Program-made: the position numbers and the translations under genes
NCBI GenBank assembly: GCA_029747015.1
Contig: JAKOGI010000007.1
Location: forward strand, 1,818,001 to 1,882,000
Direction: 5' to 3'
Source: Carnegiea gigantea
Taxonomy: Eukaryota > Streptophyta > Magnoliopsida > Caryophyllales > Cactaceae
DNA length: 64,000 bases
Shown here: one piece after another, positions 36,800 through 46,469 of the stretch
Position numbering within the stretch: position 1 is the stretch's first letter
How the letters are laid out: each line of letters opens with the position of its first letter
Notes under the pieces: generated by a model
Told to the model about the DNA's origin: nothing
The model's database searches: none
The model's input: the letters and a program-made list of their open reading frames with translations, nothing else

Positions 36800-37735
36800 G
36801 AAAGTGAAGATAGAAGCAGCCAAGATCATCGATCTTTTCCCCAATCTCCCTCGTCTTGCGATTTTGAGATTGTATGAGTACCGATTGGAAGTAAACTTAC
36901 ACATTAATTATATTTGTTCGAGGATTTATGTGCCTGTAGAGAAGAGTTATGGTTCGTGATTAAGTAAAGATGCTTGTATAATCCATCTATTGGTTGTAGC
37001 AAATATTCTATGCTTTAATTGTCATTGCCAACCTCTTTTGGTTTGCCTATCATTTATGCATCAAACCAAACAATCATAGGCAAAAGAAGTAGAGGGCAAT
37101 GTAGTCAACCATTTAGCTTTTGTAATACATTCAAGAACTGGAGTACCATTTCATTCAATGCTTTTCTTTGACGATGAATACAGAAATATTGAAGCGGTAA
37201 CCTCTCATTGCTTCTTCTTCTACCATTCTACGTCCAAAATGATTTTCTCTCTTCAAAATGTCTTTCTTTTTTCATGGAGAAACTATTCCTATGAAGAAAA
37301 ACACTATTGTTATGGTGTGAAAGTCGGGATATATATAGGTACGTGAAAATGCTGAAATTAACATGTTTGAATTCTCCTGGGATTTGCAGGTATCAAAAAT
37401 GGGTGTCACATGTGTCTGGGTGGACAGGGGAGTAACCCTTGAGGCGTTGAAGGCAAGGGCTTGCAAAATTCTCTGAAAAATCAAGTTCTCATGGCATGAT
37501 CGGTAGAAATTGACTTCTATACCTTTGCTTTTGTATGATACGCAATCTGATGTCACTGATGATGTACATCCTGTAAGGAGAGAAAACTGATCTAATGTGC
37601 TGCTATGAATTGTTTGTGAGCTGTGAGAGGGATTTTTTGTTTGCACAATGAAGAATCAAGTGACAAAATGAAGAAATATATGGAAACTAAACTCTTGAAT
37701 GAGCTGCATATGAGGTAAGGTTAGATTCTACTAAT
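36800..37735 (+). pseudogene. MDP1-like HAD phosphatase, broken tandem copy 1
   Basis: It retains the start of exon 1 (KIEAAKIIDLFPNLPRL, about 36807-36865), which is cut inside the exon and joined to sequence matching the intron of copy 2 at about 39003. The catalytic DxDxT motif is thus deleted. It also has the exon RTGVPFHSMLFFDDEYRNIEA at about 37133-37196 (the HAD motif IV acidic pair) followed by a GT donor. The last exon starts at 37390 (VSKMGVTCVWVDRGVTLEAL) and is shifted by one extra A at about 37450. Magnesium-dependent phosphatase 1 is a small soluble HAD enzyme acting on sugar- or protein-phosphates. Middle exons are missing. Confidence 0.8.
37023..37101. repeat. 79-bp fold-back (imperfect inverted repeat)
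   Basis: The two arms, roughly cattgccaacctcttttggtttgcctat and the complement of ataggcaaaagaagtagag-ggcaatg, can pair over about 26 bases around a short AT-rich loop. It could be a tiny MITE or a hairpin-forming transcript; it lies in an intron of the broken MDP1 copy 1. Confidence 0.55.
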
Positions 37736-38470
37736 TTATTCCATGCTTCTAACTCGAAGGGCGTGTGTGTGAGGCTGGGTATAAACCTATTCTAAACCTT
37801 CAACCTATCAAATTAAATTTCTGGTTGTGTTGGTTATTGAATAATTAAGATATTTTGAGCAAAGGCATAGACCCTATCCATATATCAATTGATGAATTTA
37901 TGTATTAGTAACTAAACATGTTTTCTAAAGTTATCATTGGCAATGTTCAAGAATGAAGCGTAATTTAATACAAACTTATATTTTTTATTGCTTTTTTTTT
38001 GGGGGGGGGAGTAATCAAATTTTCTCACTTAGTTGCTATTATTAATTTAATTTTCCATGCCATACAAGTTGAGTTCAGTTATTGACCGAATCAACTTTAA
38101 TCTTAATAGAAAATAATTTTACAAATGTGATTTTTATAATTCTGTGAAGTGTTTAATTGTTAAACGTATTTTCAATTTTTAATAAGTTTGAACTCGTCAA
38201 AAAATATTATAGCATTTTTTTATAAGTGCTTCAAAATTAGCCCCTTTGCTATAATGATATTAGTAGAAATGCGACCGTCTACATCTAAATCTTTTTAAAT
38301 CATATGAAAGTTAGACTGTTATTTTTATTTTTTTTGGGGCTGTTGTATGAATGTATGAACTATGAAGTGTGAACCATAGACCCCCCAAAAAAAAGAGCCC
38401 AATAAAAAAAAAAAAAAAGGGGGGGAAAAGATAAGCAGACTACATTAGAACGAGGGAGAAGTGGCGGGAA
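37736..38470. other. Spacer between the two MDP1-like copies
   Basis: AT-rich, with composite homopolymers at 37992-38009 (T then G), 38381-38395 (C then A) and 38404-38426 (A then G). No gene seen. Confidence 0.5.
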
Positions 38471-38557
38471 CACAATGGAAGCAATAGACAAGAAGAGCCC
38501 TTCAAATTGGCGACGGGAAGAGAGGGAAACGGGTGAAAAGAGAGTTATAGGTAGAAA

Positions 38558-39541
38558 ATGGCGGCAGAGGAGGATAACAAAGTGAAGATCGAAGCAGCCA
38601 AGATCATCGACCTATTCCCCACTCTCCCTCGTCTCGTCGTCTTCGGTCTCGATTACGCCCTCTGGCCAGTCTACTGGTGATTTCTTCTCCTCTACTCTGC
38701 AATCTACTGATTACAGCATAATTTGCTTTGATTTGGCTTCTTTTGATCTAGTACTTGCATACTTGTTGAAAAATTCTGTCCTGATCTCTTAAATTTTTTG
38801 AGTAATGGAGAACAATTGATGAATTATTGAAAAATCTGGAATGTCTGTTCAAATGCTCTCGACAACTTTGACCTAGCATTTTCTCAAAGAAAGAATTAGT
38901 ATTTAGGCCAATTTCTAGTCTCAGTGCTCAGAATTCTATGTGAATTGGGCCTGTGCAAATGCCAAATTCCAATGGTTAGAACTTAGGAGGAGTTGGGATC
39001 TTGAAATTGTATGAGTAGAGGTAAACTTACTCATTAATTGTATTTGTTTGAGGATTTTACGCGCTTGTGGAGAAAATTTATGGTCAGTGATTAAGTAAAG
39101 ATGCATAAACAGCCCATCTATTGGGGACTCTTCAATTGTTGCACAGAAAAACTATTCATAGGAGGCAACACAGTGTTTTTATGGTATGTAAGTGGGGAGC
39201 CATTTCAAGATATTCTATGATGGTCTCTTTTTCAATATTTTTCCAATTGAGTGTCCTTTTTCTTGAGGTCCCTTGGAGACAGAAACGCTGGAAACTTGAA
39301 AAGTTATAGATGAGAAAGATATAGGCACGTGACAATGTTGAACGTTAACATATTTGAATTCCCATGGGAATTGCAGGTGTCAAAACTGAGTGTCACATGT
39401 GTTCGGGTAGACAGTGAAATAACCCTTCAGGCGTTGAGGCAAGGGCTTGCAAAATTATCCCAAAACTCGTGGCATGATTGGCAGAGATTGACTTTTGTAC
39501 CTTTGTTTTTTTTACTACACACGATCTGCTGTCATTGGTGA
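38558..39541 (+). pseudogene. MDP1-like HAD phosphatase, broken tandem copy 2
   Basis: Exon 1 (38558-38676) is intact and starts MAAEEDNKVKIEAAKIIDLF, but its catalytic motif reads FGLDYALWP where the family has DLDYTLWP. The nucleophile Asp is replaced by Gly (codon ggt) and Thr by Ala. The final exon starts at 39377 (VSKLSVTCVRVDSEITLQAL) after a GCAG acceptor. The middle exons, including the FFDDE exon that copy 1 still has, are not found between. So it cannot encode an active enzyme. It lies 1.75 kb downstream of copy 1 in the same direction, and the intron and 3' flank also match copy 1, so this is a segmental tandem duplication. Confidence 0.8.
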
Positions 39542-40051
39542 TATACGTATACTGTAAAGAGAGAAAACTTACCTAATCTGCTGCTGTGAATTGTTTGTGA
39601 GCTGTGAGAGAAAAACCTTTTGTTTGTAGAATGAAAGAATCAATTGATTCAATAAAGAAAAACAAGGAAAACTAAACTGGTGAATGTAGTGCATATGTGA
39701 TGAAGTGAGATTCTACTGTACAGGATGCAGGAGCGTATTCTGATTGACAATGTCACAAGGAATAACCTGAAATATCCCTGATTCACCAATCAAATTGTCG
39801 CTATGGTGCTTGTTTTGGAATCTGCTGGTTCAGCTCTTTGAATGATCATCCCCCCCCCCCAAATAATGGATTCGCCTGTTTTTGCTGAAATGTCGCCAAT
39901 TTATGTTCACTTTTTACACACACGCTTAATCGCCTTTAGGATGTACTTTTGTGTCCTTCATGTCGAATCCTTGAACCAATTATTCTTGGCCTTCTCATCA
40001 GTCCTGCAAACTCTGAAGTGCCTCTTCAATATACCAAAGATTGTGAATTTG

Positions 40052-42514
40052 CTACGTGCAGCTTCTCTCTTTCATTATATGTGCAATGATTGCTTGCTCG
40101 AGTTCTCTTGCTAGCAATTCCTGTTCCTTTCGATCATCATCACCAATTTGCAGCTTGAGATTACTGACTCCTTGGTGCTCATTTTTATCTGTTTCTTTCT
40201 TGGGCATTCTCTCAACCTCTGCTTGTGCAAGCAAAGATGCTTCTAACTTTTTACGGATTGCCTGGCTTTCTTCAACCTGCATGTTCAGGCGCTCTGCTAT
40301 TGACCTCCAAACTTGCAACTCAAATTCGAGTTCAATTCCTTCGTTGGTTTTGTCTGTTAACTCAGAATCAACTCGCTTAAGAACATCATGCACTTCTAGC
40401 AGTTCATCGGTTAATTTTGTTTCCATGTCCACAGCTTGTTCCATTACACTAAGCTGGCTCTTTGAGGATTCATCAAGCATATCCTTGTATCTGTTGAGTT
40501 CCTCTTTTACAGTAAGCTTCTCCTTGCATTCCCTTTCAAGATCAGCCTGAACTTTAGACAGGTAATCATTCATCATCTCCAACTGCTTCTTTAAATATGC
40601 TACACTGTCCTCTTTCTCTTGACTTTTCTCATCTGATGCAATGTTGGAAGATTCTGATCTCATGGGGTTTAGCATTAAAGATTGCTGTTTGCAGTTTCTC
40701 TCTTTCATAATATGCGCAAGGATTGCTTCTTCTAGTTCTCTTGCCAGTAATTCCTGTTCATGTTGTTCACTGTAAAAAATCTGCGAGGGTTTTAATGCCT
40801 TTTTTATGGCATTTGTGGCATTTGGTTCTCCGCCCATCATTTCTTGGTTGAAGAAAATGTTCTGTTGCTTGACATTACACATGCCTGGGTCCTTGTTTCC
40901 CATTTCTTGCTTGGACAGTTCCAAAAGCTGTGCTTGTGCAAGCAGAGATGCTTCTAGCTGTCTGCGCATTGCCTGGCTTTCTTCAAGCTGCATTTGCAGG
41001 CGCTCTGCTGTTGATTTCCAAAGCTGCAACTCTAATTCCATTTCACTTCTTTCAATGCTTTTGTCTGTTAATTCAGTATCAACTCTCTCTAAAACGCCTC
41101 GCACTTCTTGCAGTTCATCGATTAGTTGTCTTTCAGCATCAGCAGCTTGTTCCATTAGAGTAAACTGGCATTCAGTGGACTCATCTAGCATCTCCTTGTA
41201 CCTGTTGAGCTCCTCTTCTAACGCTTGCTTCTCCCCATGTTCCTTTTCAAGAACAGTCTGGCCTTTAGCTAGCGAAACTCTTTCCATCTGCCCCATTAAT
41301 TGGGCTGCGCTGCCCTCTATTTCTTTGATTTGCTGATCCGACGCACCTCGTGACAATTCTGATGTCATCAACTCTAACACTATTGGGAGCTTTGTATAGT
41401 TTTTCTCTTTCATAATGTGTGCAAGGATTGCTTCTTCTAGTTCTCCGGCCAGTAATTCTTGTTCTCGTTGGTCATCACCATCAATCTGCGACAATTTTGA
41501 TGCCTTTTCGATCTCATCTTTGGCATTTTCTTCTGTGACCATATTATCTTGGTTGCGCCAAACAATTTTCCGCCCAAGATTGCTGATCTTTAGGTCATTT
41601 TCATGTGTGTCTCGGTTAGGCAGTACTACTGCCTGTGCTTGTGCAAGTAGAGATGCTTCTAGCCTTTTCCTCATTGTCTGGCTTTGTTCAAACTGTTTTT
41701 CTAGGCGCTCTGCTATTGATTTCCAGGCTTGTAACTCCAACTCGAGCTCACTTCCTTCATTAGTTCTGTCTGTTAACTCGGAATCTACTCTATCTAAAAC
41801 GACTTGCGCTACTTGCAGCTCATACGATAATTCAGCAGCTTGTTCCATTAAACTGAGCTGGTTTTCAGAGTATTCATCCAGTAGCTGCTTGCACGTATTG
41901 AGTTCCTTTTGTAAGGTATGCTTCTCATCACGTTCCTTTTGAAGATCATTCTCGACTTTAGCCAAGGAACTCTTCTTCGTCTCCAACTGCTCAAGTAATT
42001 GGGCCACACCGCCCTCTTTGTTTTCATTTTGTTCATCTGTGCTGGCCTCTGAAAATTCTGATCTCGTTGAATGCAACTTAGAAGACAACTCTTCATTCTG
42101 CAGCTTCAACTGGGTTAACGAAGAATAACATTCTTCCAGTTCCTTCTTGAGCTTTTCTATAACTTGATCCTTCATCTCCAAGTCGGAAGTGCAACTATCA
42201 TCTCCCTTGAACACATTTATTGTGGGCGATTTCGCCTGATTTTCAGCTTCTGAACATTTTTCCTGCAGAACTGTGACAATAGTTTTAAGGCTTTCTGTCT
42301 CATCCGTAAGTGCATTGATCATAAGTTGTTGTTCTATATCCCTCTCTTTTGCTTCATGTAAGGACTCTAATAGTTGCTTGTTCTCCCCTTCCAATTCCTT
42401 CACCTGTTCATTGCAATCAGCTCGTCGCTCCTCATTCGTTGCATTAAGCTGTTTAACCTTGTCTATCTCAGATTTCGCTGCTTCTATCACATTGCTTACC
42501 TTCTCCATTTTCAT
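40052..42514 (-). CDS. Coiled-coil protein with three tandem ~200-residue modules, coding part without introns, 820 aa
   Basis: One open frame of 2463 nt, from ATG at 42514 (MKMEKVSNVIEAAKSEIDKV) to TAG at 40052. The whole length is charged heptad-like sequence without membrane segments or catalytic motifs. Residues from about 190 on consist of three copies of one module, each ending with KR/RQLEASLLAQAQ or KKLEASLLAQAE and then ELLARELEEAILAHIMKE. The N-terminal part resembles, from memory, the uncharacterised Arabidopsis At4g38062-type coiled-coil proteins; this is a moderate guess. A splice acceptor (TTCTCAG|GTATAAAC at about 42546-42550) just upstream of the start shows that a leader intron is likely. 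The frame ends directly after the third module, so a longer ancestral C-terminus could be lost. Confidence 0.8.
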   Translation of the reverse strand: MKMEKVSNVIEAAKSEIDKVKQLNATNEERRADCNEQVKELEGENKQLLESLHEAKERDIEQQLMINALTDETESLKTIVTVLQEKCSEAENQAKSPTINVFKGDDSCTSDLEMKDQVIEKLKKELEECYSSLTQLKLQNEELSSKLHSTRSEFSEASTDEQNENKEGGVAQLLEQLETKKSSLAKVENDLQKERDEKHTLQKELNTCKQLLDEYSENQLSLMEQAAELSYELQVAQVVLDRVDSELTDRTNEGSELELELQAWKSIAERLEKQFEQSQTMRKRLEASLLAQAQAVVLPNRDTHENDLKISNLGRKIVWRNQDNMVTEENAKDEIEKASKLSQIDGDDQREQELLAGELEEAILAHIMKEKNYTKLPIVLELMTSELSRGASDQQIKEIEGSAAQLMGQMERVSLAKGQTVLEKEHGEKQALEEELNRYKEMLDESTECQFTLMEQAADAERQLIDELQEVRGVLERVDTELTDKSIERSEMELELQLWKSTAERLQMQLEESQAMRRQLEASLLAQAQLLELSKQEMGNKDPGMCNVKQQNIFFNQEMMGGEPNATNAIKKALKPSQIFYSEQHEQELLARELEEAILAHIMKERNCKQQSLMLNPMRSESSNIASDEKSQEKEDSVAYLKKQLEMMNDYLSKVQADLERECKEKLTVKEELNRYKDMLDESSKSQLSVMEQAVDMETKLTDELLEVHDVLKRVDSELTDKTNEGIELEFELQVWRSIAERLNMQVEESQAIRKKLEASLLAQAEVERMPKKETDKNEHQGVSNLKLQIGDDDRKEQELLARELEQAIIAHIMKERSCT

Positions 42515-43100
42515 ACATTGCAAGCTTCGCTTCGGCAATGTTTATACCTGAGAAAAGAAAAGATACACCCATTTCAATCTCTCATAATTTGCACTTGATT
42601 CTGATAATTTCCTTGAAAATTGTAAAAATTTAAATTAATCAAATATTGGGGGTGCCAAGAACTGGCTATAAATGTAGGATACTTGGACACAGGAAATTGA
42701 GATGAACCCTAAAAGATTTGGTAAAAATGGAAAATAATCATGTAATCACATATGAAATTCGCAGCAAAAACAGAGCAATTTGTCTCCTTTTAATAGGCTG
42801 CTCCTGAGAAATTGAAAAAAATAAAAATAACCAAAAGAAAATATTGTTAACAGACCTGTTTAACGTGATGGGTGCTTCTTTCAAATAAATAAGCAAAAAT
42901 TCTTCAATTTTCCCCTTTGGTTTTTGAACGATTAATGCACAAATTCTTGAGGGTGAAAATTAGGGTTGGGATTAGGGTAGAATTAATTGATTTTTACTGG
43001 GTATGTTTTTAGCTGCTGGAGGGAACAGAAAGAAAACAATAATAAAATGAAGAACACAAAACAGGAGAAAGGGAGAAGGGAATCGTTAAAAATAGCCGTT
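42515..43100 (-). promoter_or_regulatory. Probable 5' leader region and leader intron of the coiled-coil gene
   Basis: On the minus strand a pyrimidine-rich acceptor precedes the coding exon at about 42550. A donor candidate is AACAG|GTCTG near 42855. Sequence upstream to about 43100 is AT-rich with no other feature. Confidence 0.4.
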
Positions 43101-43696
43101 AAGACTTAAGACAAGGGGAAGAACAGGATAAGGCCTGCGTAAGTGTCAAAATTTTCGATCCACCTTTTTCTTTTTTGGGTCTCCCATTGGTAATTGATTA
43201 GGGTATCCGTATGATTAAGGTCAGGGGTTAAGGCTATGCTAATCCGCATGAGGATCGGGTAGAATTAGGGTTAAAAAATCCTATTTATCAATTCTCATAA
43301 TTCAACCTTCAGCTTGACCCGACCCTCAATATGAGCAGGTTTAAATGTAACTAAAAGATTTTGAGATATTTAAATTTTGTTATAGTTACTAATGAATTTA
43401 TCAATCCTACATGAATTACAACATGTAGCTTATGCTTTTGTAGATTGACAACTTTTGCAAAATCGTTTGAGTTGCGAAAACTTGATCGGAATCAAGTCTC
43501 CAGTTTTAAAGTTAGAGCTTAATTAAAACAGTGCCAAAGTTAATAGAAATTTAAAGTATAAAAGAGACAATAGGGCTTGTGTTTTGTATATTGTCTAAAA
43601 AAATCTGTTGTATATTGTGAGAATTGGGCCTATTGTACTCTTGCCCAAGCTTGGCAATGCCGACCCGTAACACCATGCATCTGATCTGATGAACAG

Positions 43697-44047
43697 AGGG
43701 GGTATTTGGTAAACAGGCCTTTGAAGAGTTTTTTGGCTAAAAAGAGTTTTTTTGACCAAAATTAGCTGTTTGACCAAGAAAAAAGCTGATCTTGATATTT
43801 GGTGAAAGAGCTTTTTAGAAGAGTTTTTTGGGTCCAAAAAGCTAATTTGAAAAAGCTAATTCCATGAGCTTTTTGGAAGGACTTTTTGAAGAGTTAGCCT
43901 TTTGTCTCACAACTTTATCAGAAACAGCTAATTTTACCAAATAATTTTTCAATAAATAACCAATTCAAATAGCTAACTCAAACGGCTAATAGCTAATATA
44001 AATAATTAACAGCTAACATCTAATAACTATTTGCCAAATAAGGCCAT
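43697..44047. mobile_element. MITE-like element of about 350 bp, hAT-like, superfamily unsure
   Basis: It begins ggtatttggtaaacag and ends ctatttgccaaataag, whose complement is an imperfect match to the start. The inside is packed with agctaat/agctttttgga phrases that pair with each other. No coding potential. A target-site duplication could not be fixed by eye. Confidence 0.5.
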
Positions 44048-44049
44048 AA

Positions 44050-45477
44050 TTTTTGGCTTATGTCGTTCAGTGTGATTGAAAGGTCCTCTCTTTCGATGTC
44101 ACGTTGCCTTCATCAAAAGATATTATTAAGAAGTATAATCTAATCTGTATATATCTATGGCATCTTTTTGTTTGTCTTTTGACGGTCGAAATGTGCAAGA
44201 GAAGCGGCAGTGGAAGAATTCAAAACTTGATTATAAACAAAAATTTTAACTAAAAAAGTTGGCCTCAGGGTGATTGCAAGAGACCGATGGGCTAATTGCC
44301 TAATAGCAATGTAGCTATAGGAATATCCCTTAATCATTGAGGATTTTTCATATTTTATTAACGAAAATTTAGAAATTATTGGCCCCCGTAAGTGGATAAA
44401 ATTATTTTAATATAATTGCTTTTTAGTTTAAATGGTTCATAAAAGATGACATAATATAACTTTGGCAGCTACAAGATCCAATATTTATCCAAGTAGAATG
44501 CTTATCATATCTTTTAACTAACTTGTAAAGAACCATCGACTATATATCTTTAAGTACTTTGATAGTGTATTTTATATTGCATCATTGATAGTATAGCTTA
44601 ATTATTTTGATAGTGTCTTAAATAGTGGCTTAATTGACACTCTTTATTCATAGCCAAGTGGGTAACTGGGTAGTGCTGATAAAAATTCGAATTTGGATTA
44701 AATTTAGGTCAGACAAATCAGACAATGTCAAAATGCAGCCAAGAAATTGATATCCAATATCCAATTTTTTCAGATCGGACAATTCGGACCAACATAAATT
44801 TGAGTCAAAATTAGGTTTGGACAATATAAATATAAAAATATTGTGTCTGGATTCAAAATTCGGATGAAAATTTTCATAACTGTATATAACTTTTTTAGAT
44901 CGGATAAATTTGAATATTCAGATCGGATCAGTTTTTCTAGCGCTACAACTGGGCATTAGCAAATTTTGATTTCAATAAAGTGCTGTATATTTTTTTTTCA
45001 CTTGTATTTTTTTTTTTTTATTTGGTGCCTGTCACATCTATAATAAGATGGGCCCTATGCCATCCTTTTCATGGTCACCTGGAAAATGGAAGTGAATGGC
45101 TGAGAGTTTTTTGGATTGAATCAATATCTTTCCATTCATAAGGCCGAAAAAACAATAGTGGGCAATGCCGCAAAGGGTTTTATTGGACCGCTGGATTGAA
45201 CGAATATTGCTTTTACTAACAACTTTTTGAAGTTGGCACGTAAAATGAGTGAAAATTAATAGTATTTTTCGTTTTTCAGTTTAGATTTTATTTTTGGTTT
45301 AAGATTTTGGGCAATATTTGTTAAAAAGCAACTGATCTATGAAAAAATTACGATTAAAACCTTCAGTCCAACAACAGCATTTATATGATTTTAATTACAA
45401 GTGGAAATTTTATTTTGGCCGTGTTCGGCAATAGCGTTTGCAGTGATTTTAGATTTTTAAATTATATTCAACATTAA
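44050..45477. other. Intergenic, AT-rich
   Basis: No gene is visible. The part 44680-44940 repeats ggatcggacaa/ttcggat phrases and is probably a worn transposon end. Confidence 0.4.
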
Positions 45478-45703
45478 GGGCCTGTTCTTTTTGTCGGTAA
45501 ATTGGAGTGGTTAAAAGGGTCAAATGAGTTAAAGTAGGTCGAAGTGAGTTGAATTTTTTTGTGCGATAAATTGAACTTGGTTAAAATAGTGAAAGTAGAT
45601 TGAAGTAGGTTAAAGTGGGTTAAAGTGGGTTGAAGTAAGTTGAAGTAGGTTAAAGTGAGTCGATGTTGGTATTTTGGAATTTACCCACGAAAAGAACAGA
45701 CCC
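45478..45703. mobile_element. Tourist-like MITE, 226 bp (PIF/Harbinger)
   Basis: It is flanked by TAA on both sides (45475-45477 and 45704-45706), the 3-bp target duplication of PIF/Harbinger elements. The terminal inverted repeats are GGGCCTGTTCTTTTTGTCGG and GGGTCTGTTCTTTTCGTGGG, followed by a shared TAAATT. The interior holds a run of ten-base phrases (ggttaaagtg/agttgaagta, 45580-45665). It is too short to encode transposase. Confidence 0.82.
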
Positions 45704-45710
45704 TAAGTCT

Positions 45711-45802
45711 AAATCAGCAATACACTTCAACGAATAGAGGATAATTTCTCATAAATAAATCAGCAATACACTTCAACGAATAGAGGATAATTTCTCATAA
45801 AT
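45711..45802. repeat. 46-bp tandem duplication
   Basis: Two identical or nearly identical copies of a 46-bp block starting aaatcagcaatacac, at 45711 and 45757. They begin eight bases after the Tourist-like MITE. Confidence 0.85.
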
Positions 45803-46332
45803 TACCTATCAATTCTTTAAAAATTTGAAGACAATAAAACAATAACTAAACTTTGCCAATTTAATTTATGAAAAACGTAATATTCCTAAATGTCAAATGT
45901 ACTACTTAAATCTTGGAAGGTACAAAGTTATTTCTACTAGTTGTCGACCAACCATTAGTTTTAGTTGCCAAATTTTCAAAGAGGTTAGACAAATTCTCAA
46001 TTAATTGTGCATGCAAATTCGTCAAAAAGTTAGCACTAGGAGCAACATATTTGGGAAACTGTCTATGGTCGTTTGTTTGGGCCATTTTGACAAGCACCTC
46101 AATTTATGGATACTTTATTTTTGATGGGTTAATATTTAATATTTATCAATGTTTTTATTAATTTAAATTAAAATGCTTCAAATGATTTTACATTTATTTT
46201 TTTAAATAAGGTTTTATGTTTGAGTATCAGTTTTTGAATGGGAAAATTTTGTGTTGAAAAAAGTCTTATATCTTATGAATGAACAATTAACCTGATAAGT
46301 TAACAGGTGATTAAAGACCCCCCAAAAAAATG

Positions 46333-46465
46333 TACAGGTTGGTTCAAGTAGTTTGACACTTGTTTCCTTAAGTAAAGTCTCGGGTGTGAGTCTTGTGAAT
46401 GGAGAAAATCTGTAATGGAAGAGCTCTACCTCTTATTGAGCCAACAATAACTCGGGTTTAGTGAA
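46333..46465 (+). mobile_element. Au-like SINE
   Basis: It has the order seen in plant Au SINEs: ggttggttcaagtagt (A-box region), gtctcgggtgtgagtctt (B-box region), a ggaagagctctacct middle, and the 3' end ggagccaac...ctcgggtttagt in worn form. It is preceded by a C7A7 tract at about 46317-46330. Confidence 0.6.
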
Positions 46466-46469
46466 ATGG

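Noticed and set aside
40056..41942. Long plus-strand open frames (164-176 residues)
   Set aside because: They are antisense shadows of the 820-residue coiled-coil gene; Ser/Cys-rich sequence is typical of the complement of Glu/Lys/Leu codons.
44680..44940. Possible transposon end rich in ggatcggacaa words
   Set aside because: No inverted repeat or target duplication was found; mentioned only as part of the intergenic entry.
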